From: Aliamphritea spongicola
GTDB taxonomy: Bacteria > Pseudomonadota > Gammaproteobacteria > Pseudomonadales > Balneatricaceae
Direction: 5' to 3'
NCBI GenBank assembly: GCA_024347235.1
Contig: AP025283.1
Location: 1,302,001-1,366,000, forward strand
DNA length: 64,000 bases
The notes under the pieces were generated by a model. That model worked only from the letters and a program-made list of their open reading frames with translations, was not told the DNA's origin and ran no database searches. Shown here piece by piece: positions 37,035-48,488 of the stretch (position 1 is the stretch's first letter; each line of letters opens with the position of its first letter). A program made the position numbers and the translations under genes.

Positions 37035-38403
37035 TTAACGGCGTAGCAGGCTCAGCAGTTCCGCTGTTTTGTCTTCCATCAGGTTAATATCGCCACGGGT
37101 TTCTACATTAAGACGTACAACGGGTTCCGTGTTTGAACTGCGCAGGTTAAAGCGCCACTGACCCATATCAAGGCTGATTCCGTCTGTATGGTCAATGCTG
37201 ACGGCGTCATTTTCGTAATGCTCAAGTACCCGCTGAATCGCGCTGGCAGGGTCTGCCAGTTTGCTGTTTATTTCACCCGGAGATGGGTATTTGGCAATGC
37301 GGTCATCGACCAGTTCTGAAAGCGGTTGCTGTTTGTCGCTGATCAGTTCGGCAACCAGTAGCCAGGGGATCATTCCACTGTCGCAGTAGAAGAAATCCCG
37401 GAAGTAATGGTGAGCGCTCATTTCACCGCCATAGATGGCATCTTCTTCTCGCATGCGTTCTTTGATGAATGCATGTCCGGTTTTGCTCTGAATTGCCCGG
37501 CCACCGCTGGTTTCGGCAATATCCAGTGTGTTCCAGATTAAGCGGGGATCATGGATAACTGCTTCGTCTGGGTGCTTGTTAAGGAAGGCTTCTGCCAGAA
37601 GGCCGACGATGTAATATCCTTCAATAAAACGTCCCTTTTCATCGAACAGGAAGCAGCGGTCGAAGTCGCCGTCCCAGGCAATGCCCATGTCTGCCTTGTG
37701 TTCCAGTACAGCGGCGATGGTGTCAGCTCTGTTTTCAGGCAGGATAGGGTTAGGAATGCCGTTTGGAAACGTACCGTCAGGCTGGTGGTGCAGTTTGATA
37801 AATTCTACCGGCACCTGCTGTTGTTGAAACGCACTTTCCAGTGCATCAATGGCCGGGCCGGCAACACCGTTACCGGCATTGACCACCAGGCGAAGCGGTT
37901 TTAACTTGCTCAGATCTGCATAAGTCTGCAGATGTTCAACGTAAGCGCTGCGGGTGTCGACCAGTTGATATCCACCGCGGGCAGTAGGATCTGGCTTGGG
38001 AAAGTCATTTTCCCGGGTCAGGCGTTCAATATCATTAAGTCCGGTGTCACCGCTGATCGGTTTGGAGCCTTTTCTTACCAGCTTCATACCGTTGTAGTCT
38101 TCCGGGTTATGGCTGGCAGTGACGACGATGCCTCCGTCTGTACCGAGATGCGTGGTCGCAAAATAAATCTCTTCGGTGCCGCACAGACCGATATCCAATA
38201 CATTCACGCCTGAATCCCGCAGACCATTGCTAAGGGCTTCTTTCAATTCGCTGGTGGAAAGGCGCATATCACCTCCCACGACAACCGTTTCAGGTTTTAG
38301 GTACTGTGCGTAAGCGCGGCCGATCCGGTAGGCAATATCGGTGTCTAGCTGAGTGCCGAGCTGGCCACGAATATCATAAGCTTTGAAACAGGCTAAAGGC
38401 GTC
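37035..38403 (-). CDS. phosphomannomutase/phosphoglucomutase
   Basis: Alpha-D-phosphohexomutase of about 455 residues interconverting hexose 6- and 1-phosphates, supplying GalU and mannose-nucleotide synthesis. ATG 38403 gives [17 protein letters not shown]. The phosphoserine loop is [15 protein letters not shown], the metal loop DGDFDRCF, the sugar loop [13 protein letters not shown], and the phosphate-binding loop [12 protein letters not shown]. The frame is open upstream into the VanZ-like gene, so the literal reading is a fusion. Similar to AlgC/CpsG (manB). Confidence 0.93.
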
Positions 38404-38783
38404 ATATGGCATCCATATTCATTGGTGTTTTTAGCGTTAGAGGTGTGGTGTATGCGGATAATTATCCCGGCGATCAGTATGCCCGAGAGATTAGCAAACA
38501 TATCTTGTAGTGAGAAATACCGGGCTGGCAGAAAGCTGGCCTGAGCATATTCAGAGCCGATAGCCAGGATTATAAGCACGGCCGTGAACGCTTTTGTCAG
38601 GTTGGCCGGCAGGGCGAAATATCCGGAAATGGCGACCACCAGAAAGCCTGCAACGTGGCCGACTTTGTCTGAATGGGGGAATAGCTCCTGAGGCGGTGTG
38701 CTGCGAAACAGGCCTGTCAGAATGGCCGCAATGCTCAGGATGAAGGCTAGCTGAGCGATTCTTCTGAGGTTTTGAGATTGCAT
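38404..38783 (-). CDS. VanZ-like membrane protein, read in frame into phosphomannomutase
   Basis: About 125 residues with four hydrophobic segments and the family block [17 protein letters not shown] plus [25 protein letters not shown]. Function unknown; VanZ-like proteins are common in envelope operons. The start ATG 38783 overlaps the upstream dehydrogenase stop (TGATG). Literally it is fused to the mutase; one more A in the run GCTAAAAACACC would end it at ...SNAKKHQ before the mutase ATG, which I think more likely. Confidence 0.7.
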
Positions 38784-40057
38784 CAGCGACCAATACCTGT
38801 GTAGGTAAATCCCTGACTCTGAAGCATTTCTTTATCGAAAATATTACGTCCGTCAATAATCAGCGGTGTTCGCATCTTGCTCAGCATCAGGCTGTAGTCC
38901 GGTGACCAGTATTCCTGCCACTCAGTCACGATAAGCAGGGCGTCACTGTTTTCCAGAGCTGTGTAACGGTTGTCGCAGTACTCAAGCGAATGGTCGTTAC
39001 CGAAATATTCCTGAAGATTTTGCAGGGCCTGCGGATCATGCAGTTTTACGGTGACCTGCTGAGCCAGCAGTGCTTCAATGATTTTCAGGCTGGGGGCGTT
39101 ATCAATGCTGGCGGTTTCCGGCTTAAAGGACCCACCCCATAAAGACACGGTTTTACCTTTCAGATCACATTGATAGTGTTGCCAGAGCTTTCTGAACAGG
39201 AGTTCTTTCTGGACTTCATTTTCTTTAATAACTGTCGCCAGTAAGGAGGGGTTGCTCTTTTGTTCAAACAGCTCCGAAAACTTGCGGGTGTATTCCTGAA
39301 AATTCTGGCCACCAAATCCGCAGCCTGGAGACATGTAGTGATGACCAATGCGGGGATCGGCACCCATACCCTGACGGATGACATCGATATCTACGTTGAT
39401 CTGGTCCGCCAGATTGGCAAGTTCGTTTATATAGCCGATCCGGATAGCCAGCATGCCGGTAATGGCAAACTTGGTAAATTCAGCTTCTTTTGGAGCCATT
39501 ACCTGGATGTTGTCGGCGGACTGGCTGAAAGGGCGCAGTAATGCATTGGTCTGGATGATGCTCCATTCCCGGTCCGCACCGATAATCAGCCGTTTTGGCG
39601 TGGAAAAATCATTAATTGCATTACCTTCCTGAATCAGGTCTGGTAGATAGATTACATCGTGTTGTTCTGTGTGTGTGAGCAGGTTTTGCAGCTGCTCTGT
39701 TGCGCCAACGCCAAAATTCGACTGATTGACAATCAGGCGCTGGGTGCCGGATTCTAGGGTCTCTTCACTGACAATTTCTTTAGCCAGGCTGATTTCGTCT
39801 GCATTCAGTGCCAGCCAGTGTATAGTGGTATCGGTTTCGCTTTGCAGGTTGCGTACCAGCCTGCCTGAATGGATTTGCTCTTCAACAAGATCCAGTAAAC
39901 CGGGTTCGTTTACCAGTACCCTGATTGCAGGCAGTGGCTGAGGCCGGATATTAGCATTGGAAGGGTTTTCAATGATGGTGACTTCATTGCCGCTGCGGGC
40001 AAGGCAGGCAGCGGCAACCCAGGATGTCAGTTCTTTACCGTAAACTGTGATTTTCAT
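38783..40057 (-). CDS. UDP-glucose/GDP-mannose dehydrogenase-family protein lacking catalytic Cys
   Basis: Intact 424-residue relative of UDP-glucose 6-dehydrogenase. The three domains align throughout: [24 protein letters not shown] in the middle, [23 protein letters not shown] and [12 protein letters not shown] at the end. The NAD loop reads YGKELTSW instead of GxGYVG, and the active-site GGSCFPKD reads [11 protein letters not shown], so the nucleophilic cysteine is Asn. It probably cannot oxidise UDP-glucose in the normal way. The spacing within galU-pgi-x-vanZ-pmm is tight (5 bases after pgi), so it is expressed with them. It might bind or regulate, or catalyse something else. Confidence 0.8.
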   Translation of the reverse strand: MKITVYGKELTSWVAAACLARSGNEVTIIENPSNANIRPQPLPAIRVLVNEPGLLDLVEEQIHSGRLVRNLQSETDTTIHWLALNADEISLAKEIVSEETLESGTQRLIVNQSNFGVGATEQLQNLLTHTEQHDVIYLPDLIQEGNAINDFSTPKRLIIGADREWSIIQTNALLRPFSQSADNIQVMAPKEAEFTKFAITGMLAIRIGYINELANLADQINVDIDVIRQGMGADPRIGHHYMSPGCGFGGQNFQEYTRKFSELFEQKSNPSLLATVIKENEVQKELLFRKLWQHYQCDLKGKTVSLWGGSFKPETASIDNAPSLKIIEALLAQQVTVKLHDPQALQNLQEYFGNDHSLEYCDNRYTALENSDALLIVTEWQEYWSPDYSLMLSKMRTPLIIDGRNIFDKEMLQSQGFTYTGIGR

Positions 40058-40062
40058 GCTGA

Positions 40063-41706
40063 TTATCCGTCGTTTGTGTGCCGGGAACCGGTATTTGACT
40101 GAATGAAGTCAATCAGGCCTGCGGTGGAGCTGTCCAGGGCAGAATTGCTTTCATTGCTGAATTGCGAAAGTAGTTCAGTGGCAATGACTTTGCCCAGCTC
40201 AACCCCCACTGGTCAAATGGATTGATATTCCAGATGACGGATTGCACAAATACTTTGTGTTCATAGAGGGCAATCAGTTCGCCCAGGGTCTCAGGATTAA
40301 GGCTTTTCAGCATAATGGTGCTGGAGGGTTGGTTGCCCTGATAGCGTTTGTGTGCCGGTGCCTGCTCTGCGGCGTCCAGAATGCTGTCTCCCAGTGCTAA
40401 TAAGCGGGACTGTGCCAGGCAGTTAGCCAGGGCCAGTTGATGCTGCTGTTGCAGTTCTGCACTGGCATCCTGGTAGCGCTGTGCCGGCACGATAAAGTCA
40501 CACATAACTGCTTCCGTACCCTGATGCAGTAACTGATAAAACGCATGCTGCGCGTTTGAGCCTATCTCACCCCAGAGAATCGGACAGGTACGGTAATCAG
40601 TTTGCTGACCGTCCAGGCTGACGTTCTTGCCATTACTTTCCATTTCCAGCTGTTCAAGGTAGGCCGGTAAGTGTGACAGGCGGCCATCATAAGGAAGAAT
40701 GGCATGGGCGTGAATATCCAGAAAGTTAATGTTCCAGATATCGGTTAGTGCCAGTAATACCGGCAGGTTATCCGTCAGTTCAGCAGTTCGGAAATGCTCG
40801 TCCATATTGTGAGCACCTGCCAGCAACCGTTGGAAGTTTTCCATGCCAATGTGGAGTGCAATCGGGAAACCGATCACGGACCATAGTGAATAACGGCCGC
40901 CGGTCCAGTCCCAGAAGTGCAGTTGATTAGTCAGGGAATGCCCCAGGCTTCTGCTTTCTCTGGCTTGCTGGTAACGCCAATAAAGTGATGTTGGTTGATA
41001 ATATCGGCAGGTGCACCGCTGGCATTGATGAGCCATTCCCGGGCGGTTTTAGCGTTCGCCAGCGTATCAATGGTGGAGAATGACTTTGAGGAGATAATAA
41101 AAAGTGTCGAAGCCGGGTCGAGTGTCAGTAATAGGCGTTCAAGCTGGCTGCCATCCATGGAGGACACAAAATGGATGTTTAGCTTTTGGGCTTCCTCGGG
41201 TCCCCATTCAGTGAGCGCCTTGCAGCACATCAGTGGTCCCAGGTCTGATCCGCCAACACCTATATTTACAATGTTCTGAATTGGGCTGCCGTCAAAACCG
41301 CGCCACTGGCGCTGGTGAATACGGTTTACCAGCTGCTCCATTGCGTCCAGAGACTGATGCACATCCGCGATGACATCTGTGTCGTCGAGCACCAGTGATT
41401 TGTCTCGGGTTGACGCAGTGCACTGTGCAGTGCCGGGCGGTTTTCTGAGGGGTTCAGAATAGCGCCGTCAAACATGGCCTGTATTTTTGCCGGCAGTTGC
41501 TGGGTTTTAGCCAGCTGAACAAGCAGATAAACCGTCGTAAGATTAAAACGTTGTTTAGACAGGTCCAGCAGTAGGTTTTCTGTCTGAAAGCTTAACTCAG
41601 AAAAGCGTGCCGGCTGTTCAGCAAACATGTCCTTTATGTGTGTTTGTTTTGCCTGTTCTGCATGTGTCTGCAGGGCTTGCCAGGCAGCGCTTGAAGTTAT
41701 GCTCAT
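40063..41706 (-). CDS. pgi: glucose-6-phosphate isomerase, three frame breaks
   Basis: Interconverts glucose 6-phosphate and fructose 6-phosphate; about 548 residues repaired. Signatures are [53 protein letters not shown] and [18 protein letters not shown], with the catalytic Glu in [18 protein letters not shown]. Breaks at 41407-41409, 40933-40935 and 40203-40207 each need one base. It starts 2 bases after galU. Confidence 0.95.
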
Positions 41707-41708
41707 GT

Positions 41709-42594
41709 TTATTTATTCAGTTGGCCGATAAATGTCGTCAGTTCTGCAGAGGTTTCCGGGTGTTGCAGTCCGTAGGCAATATTTGCCTGTAAAAAGCCTG
41801 TCTTGTTACCGCAGTCGTAGGTTTTCCCTGCATTCTGTAGGCTTCCATGGTGTCTTCTTCCAAGAGAGCATCCATGGCATCTGTCAGTTGGATTTCGTTG
41901 CCGGCACCGGGTTTGGTGGTGGCAAGCAGCTCCATAATTCGGGCTGGTAAAATATACCGGCCAACAACGGCCAGGTCAGAAGGGGCTTCATCGGCAGCTG
42001 GCTTTTCAACAAAGCGAACTACAGGTGTGGACTTGCCAGCCTCGGGGTAACTTGCTGACAGTCAGCGATACCATAAAGGCTGACTTTGTCTGCCGGTACT
42101 GTTTCCACCATGATCTGCGCAGCATTATTCGCTTCGAAAGCATTAATCATGCAGGCAAGGTCGTTTTCGGACTGTCCGTAATTATTGACCAGAACGTCCG
42201 GCAGAATCACCGCAAAAGGTTCATCGTTAATCATGCTGGCGGCGCACTGAACAGCGTGCCCCAGACCCAGTGCGCGGGACTGCCTTACTGACTGAATCGT
42301 GACATCATCAGGAATGATGTTTGAAATGGCTTCTAACAGGGCGGTTTTATTTTTACGGCTTAGCTCAGCTTCGAGTTCGTAATGGGTATCGAAATGATCT
42401 TCGATGGCTGATTTGCCTGCACGGGTGACCAGGATGATATCCTTGATGCCGGCGGCAACCGCTTCTTCGACAACATGCTGGATAACCGGTTTGTCTACAA
42501 CAGGCAGCATTTCTTTAGGAATTGCTTTAGAGGCAGGCAGTACTCGGGTGCCAAGGCCTGCAACCGGGATAATAGCTTTACGGACTGTTGTCAT
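41709..42594 (-). CDS. galU: UTP-glucose-1-phosphate uridylyltransferase, two frame breaks
   Basis: Makes UDP-glucose for polysaccharide synthesis; about 295 residues. N-terminal [26 protein letters not shown] is the nucleotide-binding signature; [25 protein letters not shown] and [17 protein letters not shown] follow after breaks at 42044-42047 and 41822-41828. It is the first gene of the galU-pgi-dehydrogenase-vanZ-mutase operon. Confidence 0.95.
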
Positions 42595-42747
42595 GGTGTG
42601 AGTTGCTCTCGGTTAATCGATGTTGTGTAGCAGTGTTGCCTGATAGTTTTACAGGCGTACTGTGTAGTTACCGTTATTCTTTTACAGGTGTTCAGAATAA
42701 GTATATCGGTTTAGTTTTGGTGACCAAAGGTTCTTTTAAGCTGAGTT

Positions 42748-42935
42748 TTAGTCTGCTGTTCCTGTGGGTGGATTGTCAGGCGCTTCTGCGTCATTCAGCG
42801 TCATCAGAAGGGGTCTGTAGGCTTGTTCATCGCTGGTGAGCAATTCCCGTTCAAAGTCCCGGTGATCCGGGTGAACATACGTTCCATGTTCTCAAGTTCC
42901 TGTGTGTGGCGGTTAGCCAGTATCTGAGATGTCAT
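42748..42935 (-). CDS. small acidic hypothetical protein, about 62 residues, one frame break
   Basis: Not recognised. ATG 42935 follows a strong AGGGAGG site with 8-base spacing. With one G added in the run near 42858 the product reads MTSQILANRHTQELENMERM then FTRITGDFERELLTSDEQAY and ends NPPTGTAD at 42750; read literally it ends early at ...TDPF. It is soluble and helical with a disordered tail. A 7-bp hairpin (42963-42982) lies in its leader. 42936-43216 holds nothing else I can assign. Confidence 0.5.
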
Positions 42936-43216
42936 TGCGGTTACCTCCCTGTAATTTCTGTTTCCCTGTTAGCTGACAGGGAGGGCTTTTCCGTAGCCTG
43001 ATTTGTAGCACGGATATTCTAACAGATAGCCCGGATCTGTGAAGTCAGTTAAAGGTCTTTTACGATAATGCTAAAGTTTACTGTTGTCCGGCAGTGGAAA
43101 AATTAACTTAGGTCAGGGATTGGCATTCCCTGTGTCGGATTGCGAAATAAAGCTTGCCTGGACGGCGGGCATACAATAATTTAGCCGGGCTTTTAATTCA
43201 GATCGGAGATTTAGTC

Positions 43217-43767
43217 ATGGGTCATGCTAAGCAAGGCGTTCCGTTTCAGCCTTTAAATATTGCGGTTTTAACTGTATCTGACACCCGTACCCCGGAGAAT
43301 GATACCTCTGGTGATGCTTTGGTTGCCGGGCTGACAGAAGCCGGTCATCAACTGGCGACCCGTACGATCTGTATTGATGATGTCTATAAGTTAAGAGCAG
43401 TGGCTTCCTCATGGATTGCAGATGAAAATATTCATGCGATTCTCGTCACCGGCGGCACAGGTTTTACCCTCAGGGATTCAACGCCGGAAGCAATGAAGCC
43501 GCTGTTCGATAAGCATGTGGAAGGGTTTGGTGAGCTGTTCCGGCAGATTTCTTATCAGGAAATCGGTACGTCTACTGTTCAGTCCCGTGCGTTTGCCGGC
43601 ATTGCTAACCGTACTGTTATTTTTGCATGCCGGGATCAACAGGTGCATGTAAAACCGCCTGGAATAATATTATCCGTGAACAGTTGGATGCCCGTCATCG
43701 CCCCTGTAACTTTGTCGAGATGGTTATGACCGGGCCGGTTGAAACAGCCTGCGGGAGCCGGGGATGA
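43217..43767 (+). CDS. moaB: molybdenum cofactor biosynthesis protein MoaB, one frame break
   Basis: MogA/MoaB-family protein that adenylylates molybdopterin or binds it; about 183 residues. Key blocks are [32 protein letters not shown] and, after adding one A near 43626, [21 protein letters not shown] 43217 follows CGGAG. Its TGA overlaps the moeA ATG (ATGA). Confidence 0.93.
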
Positions 43768-44999
43768 GCAGTTGCGGATGTGATTCTCAGAAGCAGGCAT
43801 TAATGCCTGTTGCTGATGCACTCAATGCCATGCTTGATCTGGCACGGGTGACAGAAAAGTATGATGAAGTTGCTATTGAAGATGCTTTGGGAATGGTACT
43901 GGCGGAAGATGTCTATTCTTCTGTAGATGTGCCGCCTCAGGATAACAGTGCAATGGACGGATATGCGCTTTCTGCTGCAGATCTCAGTGACGGAAAGCGG
44001 TTTTATATTTCTCAGCGAATTCCTGCAGGAACAGCCCCGCAGCCATTAGAAGTGGGAACAGCAGCGCGTATTTTTACTGGCTCCGAAATTCCTCCGGGTG
44101 CTGATGCTGTAGAAATGCAGGAAAATACCGTCAGCGGTGAAGATGAAAAAGGCGCCTGGGTTGAGTTTGCAAAGCCGGTTAAATCCGGGGCGAATGTGCG
44201 TCCGAAAGGACAGGATATTGCTGCCGGTCAGGTGGTGATGCAGTCCGGTGTACGGTTGCAGTCAGCTCATATGGGTGTGCTTGCATCCGTAGGTGTTGCC
44301 CGGGTTAAAGTCCGCCAGCCTCTGACGGTTGCAATTCTGACTACCGGTGATGAGTTGGTTATGCCGGGTAATCCTCTCCAGCCGGGACAGATTTATAATT
44401 CCAATCTGTTTACGCTGAAAGGTTTACTGCAAGGATTGGGTCTCAATGTACTTGATCTTGGTACAGTGGATGACACCTTTGAAGCGACCGAAGTTGCTCT
44501 GTTAAAAGCTGCGGAACAGGCTGACTGTATTATCAGTAGTGGCGGTGTTTCCGTTGGCGAAGAAGACCATGTTAAAGCGGCTGTGGAAAAGCTGGGTAAG
44601 CTGAATCTTTGGAAAATGGCGATTAAGCCGGGTAAACCGCTGGCATTCGGTGAGGTAAGCGGCACGCCGTTTATCGGTTTGCCGGGTAATCCAGCATCTG
44701 TCTTTGTTACCTTTGCGATTTTAGCGCGTCCTTACTTGCTGAAGTCTCAGGGAGCAACTACTTATCTGCCGCAGATCTTTAAAGTGCCTGCAGGGTTCAG
44801 CCGAAGTAAGGCTATTTCACGTCAGGAGTACCTGCGTGTAGAGCTTGAAGCGGGTAATGCATGTATGAGCAGGGATCAGAGCTCCGGTATTCTCAGCTCT
44901 GCTGCCAGTGCGGCAGGCTTTATGGTGGTGCCATGTGATACTCAGGTTGTGGAAGGTCAGCTGTATGACTTTATTCCTCTGAGCGAAGTGTTGAATTAA
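43764..44999 (+). CDS. moeA: molybdopterin molybdenumtransferase MoeA
   Basis: Inserts molybdate into adenylylated molybdopterin. Intact at 411 residues with [62 protein letters not shown] and [16 protein letters not shown]. It is coupled to moaB by a 4-base overlap. Confidence 0.96.
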   Translation: MSSCGCDSQKQALMPVADALNAMLDLARVTEKYDEVAIEDALGMVLAEDVYSSVDVPPQDNSAMDGYALSAADLSDGKRFYISQRIPAGTAPQPLEVGTAARIFTGSEIPPGADAVEMQENTVSGEDEKGAWVEFAKPVKSGANVRPKGQDIAAGQVVMQSGVRLQSAHMGVLASVGVARVKVRQPLTVAILTTGDELVMPGNPLQPGQIYNSNLFTLKGLLQGLGLNVLDLGTVDDTFEATEVALLKAAEQADCIISSGGVSVGEEDHVKAAVEKLGKLNLWKMAIKPGKPLAFGEVSGTPFIGLPGNPASVFVTFAILARPYLLKSQGATTYLPQIFKVPAGFSRSKAISRQEYLRVELEAGNACMSRDQSSGILSSAASAAGFMVVPCDTQVVEGQLYDFIPLSEVLN

Positions 45000-45045
45000 G
45001 TAGTATATTTCGGGTTAACCGTCGAAATAATAGTTGGATAACTGA

Positions 45046-45293
45046 ATGATCAATGTGCTGTTTTTGCTTCTATCCGTGAAACCCTGGGTGTTGAACGCAC
45101 GGAAGTAACCTGTGATGACGCCTGCTCTGTTGCTGATGTTGTGCAGTTACTGCGTCAGCGTGGCGATGTTTGGGATGATGTTCTGAATAATGCTGATTTG
45201 TTGTGCTCGGTGAACCAGGAGCTGGTGGCGCTGGATACGCAGCTCAGCGATGGCGATGAGCTTGGATTATTTCCTCCGGTAACGGGCGGCTGA
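45046..45293 (+). CDS. moaD: molybdopterin synthase sulfur carrier subunit MoaD, one frame break
   Basis: Ubiquitin-like carrier whose C-terminal Gly-Gly is thiocarboxylated; about 82 residues ending FPPVTGG. One T added to the run at 45061-45065 gives MINVLFFASIRETLGVERTE. moaE is not adjacent; mobA begins 3 bases after the stop. Confidence 0.9.
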
Positions 45294-45296
45294 ACC

Positions 45297-45877
45297 ATGG
45301 CTGAGTTATCGCCGCTGGATGTCACCGGACTGGTGCTGGCCGGCGGGCAGGGTCAGCGTATGGGTGGCCAGGATAAAGGTTGGGTTGAGTTCCGTCAGCG
45401 GCCGATGGTTGAGTATGCGGTTCAGCTGCTTCGACCTGAAGTTTCCACTCTACTGATCAGTTGTAACAGAAATATTCCGCGATACTCCGAATTGGCCGAT
45501 CTGACCGTTGCTGATGAACTGGAAGGCTTTCAGGGTCCCTTGGCGGGTATTCAGGCTGCTTTGCGGGTCTGTAAAACGGACAATTTGCTGGTTGTGCCCT
45601 GTGATACGCCTTTGTTGAGTGAGCAGGTTGTTGGTCGGCTGCTGGCAACGGCTGCAGAGCACCCGGGCCATATCTGTGTCTTATCTGAAGCGGATTGGTG
45701 GCATCCTCTGCATGCGGTTATCCCTGGTAAATTTGCAGATTCGCTGGATAGCTGGCTGGAAGAAGGGCGTCGCGGTGTTCAGGGCTGGATGCGCAAGCAT
45801 CCTTTGTGGAGGTAGATGTCAGCGATCTGGCTTCACAGTTACAGAACCTGAATTCGCCGGATGAATTACAGCAGTAA
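45297..45877 (+). CDS. mobA: molybdenum cofactor guanylyltransferase MobA, one frame break
   Basis: Joins GMP to Mo-molybdopterin to make the bis-MGD form used by DMSO-reductase-family enzymes. GLVLAGGQGQRMGGQDKGWV is the GTP-binding signature and VVPCDTPLLS the metal loop. One T added at 45803-45805 restores MRKHPFVEVDVSDLASQLQN and moves the stop to 45877. Confidence 0.93.
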
Positions 45878-45893
45878 AAGCTACAGGTTGCAG

Positions 45894-45920
45894 AGCCGGG
45901 TTATTAAGCCCGGCTTTTTG
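45894..45920 (+). terminator. terminator of the moa/mob cluster
   Basis: AGCCGGG-TTATTAAG-CCCGGCT followed by TTTT. Confidence 0.85.
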
Positions 45921-46048
45921 TGTCTGGCATTTTGTTAGCTGACGCCATAAGCATCTTTAGTATCAGGGGTGTTTATGTTGCGTTGCAATGTCAGCGGTGT
46001 CTATGTAGAGTCCCCGCAGATTAATAAAACTGATAATTTGGAAGTGTT

Positions 46049-47155
46049 ATGACCCCTTGGAGCGCTATCAGGCTGATTTGAAGCGGGAAGGTTTTAGTTA
46101 CGATCCTGCCCAGGAAATGGCAGTTAAGCATTTGCAGCGGCTGTATGACGATATGGTGGCTGCGCAGCAGGAAAAACCGAAAGGTGGTTTGTTGCAGCGT
46201 CTGACCGGACGCTTTAATAAGCAACCTGTTGAGCCGGTGCAGGGGCTGTACTTTTGGGGCGGAGTAGGCCGGGGCAAAACCTATCTGATGGATACGTTTT
46301 TGACAGCCTGCCTTTTGAAAATAAGGAACGGACCCATTTTCACCGTTTTATGCAGCGGGTTCATAAAGAGCTGCGGTTGCTGGACGGTACTCAGGATCCG
46401 CTGGTCACTATCGGTAAAAAGTTTGCGGCCGAGTTTCAGATCATTTGCTTTGATGAGTTTTTGTTACCGACATTACGGATGCGATGATTCTGGGTGGCTT
46501 GCTGGAGCAAATGTTTGCCAACGGTGTAACACTGGTTGCTACATCCAATATTGTTCCGGATGGTCTGTACGAAAACGGTTTGCAACGTGAGCGCTTTATT
46601 CCGGCAATTAAATTGTTGAATAAGTACACTGATGTTTTGAATGTTGATGGCGGTGTGGATTACCGTTTGCGTACACTTGAGCAGGCTGAGCTTTATCATT
46701 ATCCGCTGGATGATGCTGCGGATGTGAGTCTTAATACCAGTTTTGAAAATCTGGCACCGGATCTGGAAGAGGTGGTTGAGGCAGAGGTGCTGGAAATAAA
46801 TGGCCGGGATATTAAGTCCAGACGCTGTTGTGAAGATGTTGTCTGGTTTGATTTTTCCGAGCTGTGCGAAGGGCCACGCAGTCAGAATGACTATATTGAG
46901 CTGGCAAAGATTTTCCATGCAGTGATGCTGAGTAATGTGCCGCAGCTGGGGCGGGCGAATGATGATGCTGCCCGCCGCTTTATCAATCTGGTGGATGAGT
47001 TCTATGACAGCGGTGTAAAACTGATTATTTCCGCTGAAGTATCCATACCGGAGATTTATACACAGGGTGGTTTGGAGTTTGAAATTGCCCGTACCCAGAG
47101 CCGTTTGCTTGAGATGCAGTCCCATGAGTATCTGGCCCGGGAGCACAAGGCCTGA
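46049..47155 (+). CDS. zapE: cell division protein ZapE, three frame breaks
   Basis: AFG1-type ATPase associated with FtsZ-ring constriction; about 369 residues. MTPLERYQADLKREGFSYDP at the start (after one C added at 46053-46056), Walker A GGVGRGKTYLMD, Walker B IICFDEFFVTDITDAMILG (one T added at 46458-46462; another break near 46310), then TSNIVPDGLYENGLQRERF and SRLLEMQSHEYL. Its place just before rplM-rpsI is the usual one. Confidence 0.93.
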
Positions 47156-47205
47156 TTGCTTAAGAGGTTTTCTGGCGGATTGTTTAAATTAAGTGTAAAT
47201 CAGGG

Positions 47206-47234
47206 TTGGTTTATGGAAGGCGCTGCTTTATAAT
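47206..47234 (+). promoter_or_regulatory. rplM-rpsI promoter
   Basis: TTGGTT, 17-base spacer, TATAAT. It leaves a leader of about 150 bases before rplM, long enough for ribosomal-protein feedback. Confidence 0.65.
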
Positions 47235-47389
47235 GCGCGCCTCTTGTTATGGGAGTCGGCAAAATGCCGGGCGAAATAGCAGGATTATATGAAGTTGTCG
47301 GTAAGGCTCTGGCTGAGCTGGCAACCAATAATTATAAGGTCGTCGGTCTTATGAAAATAAGATTAGACTGATGTAAAGGCGAAAATATC

Positions 47390-47818
47390 ATGAGTACATT
47401 TAGCGCAAAGCCTGCAGAGGTAAAACGCGATTGGTATGTTGTAGATGCTGAGGGTAAAACCCTGGGTCGTCTGGCTACTGAAATTGCCCGCCGTCTGCGT
47501 GGCAAGCACAAACCTGAATACACCCCTCACGTTGACACCGGTGACTACATCGTTGTTGTTAACGCTGAAAAAGTTAACGTAACCGGTAACAAGCGTAAGG
47601 ATAAAACTTACTACCGTCACACTGGTTACCCTGGCGGTCTGCGGGAAACTTCTTTCGAGAAGATGGTTGAAACTCACCCAACCCGTACTATCGAACTGGC
47701 CGTTAAAGGCATGCTGCCTAAAGGTCCCCTGGGTCGTGCTATGTACACTAAAATGAAAGTGTACGCTGGTGCAGAACATCCGCATGCGGCTCAACAGCCA
47801 CAAGAACTGACTATCTAA
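47390..47818 (+). CDS. rplM: 50S ribosomal protein L13
   Basis: Intact 142 residues. [20 protein letters not shown] and [21 protein letters not shown] are diagnostic. Followed 13 bases later by rpsI, the standard pair. Confidence 0.98.
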   Translation: MSTFSAKPAEVKRDWYVVDAEGKTLGRLATEIARRLRGKHKPEYTPHVDTGDYIVVVNAEKVNVTGNKRKDKTYYRHTGYPGGLRETSFEKMVETHPTRTIELAVKGMLPKGPLGRAMYTKMKVYAGAEHPHAAQQPQELTI

Positions 47819-47831
47819 GGGGCAGTTGAAT

Positions 47832-48222
47832 ATGTCTACTACTCAGTATTACGGCACTGGCCGTCGTAAATCTTCTACCGCTCGCGTATTCCTGCGTCCG
47901 GGTACTGGTAAGATCACTGTTAACCAGCGTACTCTGGAAGAGTACTTTGGTCGTGAAACTGCCCGTATGATCGTTAAGCAGCCTGGAACTGACTGACAAC
48001 GTTGAAAAATTCGACGTTTACGTAACAGTTAAAGGCGGTGGTAGCTTCGGTCAGGCTGGTGCTATCCGTCACGGTGTTACCCGTGCGCTGATGGACTACG
48101 ATGAGACTCTGCGTCCAGAACTGCGTGCTGCCGGTTTCGTTACCCGTGATGCACGTGAAGTTGAGCGTAAGAAAGTGGGTCTGCGTAAAGCACGTAAGCG
48201 TCCACAGTTCTCCAAGCGTTAA
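47832..48222 (+). CDS. rpsI: 30S ribosomal protein S9, one frame break
   Basis: About 130 residues: [19 protein letters not shown] at the start and [14 protein letters not shown] at the end, the basic tail that reaches the P-site tRNA. The frame breaks at 47981-47985; two missing bases restore [20 protein letters not shown]. An essential gene, so a sequence error is the only sensible reading. Confidence 0.97.
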
Positions 48223-48253
48223 TATCGCTTCGATACGACTTTCGTATCACCAG

Positions 48254-48287
48254 AAAACGCCCCGGCTCTTGCAGCCCGGGCGTTTTT
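48254..48287 (+). terminator. terminator after rpsI
   Basis: AACGCCC, GC-rich inner stem, GGGCGTT, then TTTT. Confidence 0.75.
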
Positions 48288-48488
48288 GTGCCTGTTTTTC
48301 AATCCCTTGTGCAAGGTCAACTATAGGGGTAAAAACGCCGTTTTACGGCGGAATTACCTTGTAAGGAGCAGGGATTTTCTTTAATATTTGGCGCATTTTA
48401 AAAATCCGTTAAATCGGTATTCATTACGAGCAACCGGGCGACTTCCGCATAAGCGGGGGACGAAGGTTGAGTGAGGGAGAAAGTCTTA

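Noticed and set aside
42588..42839. Plus-strand 83-residue frame upstream of moaB.
   Set aside because: No ribosome site or family match, and it overlaps the better-supported minus-strand small gene.
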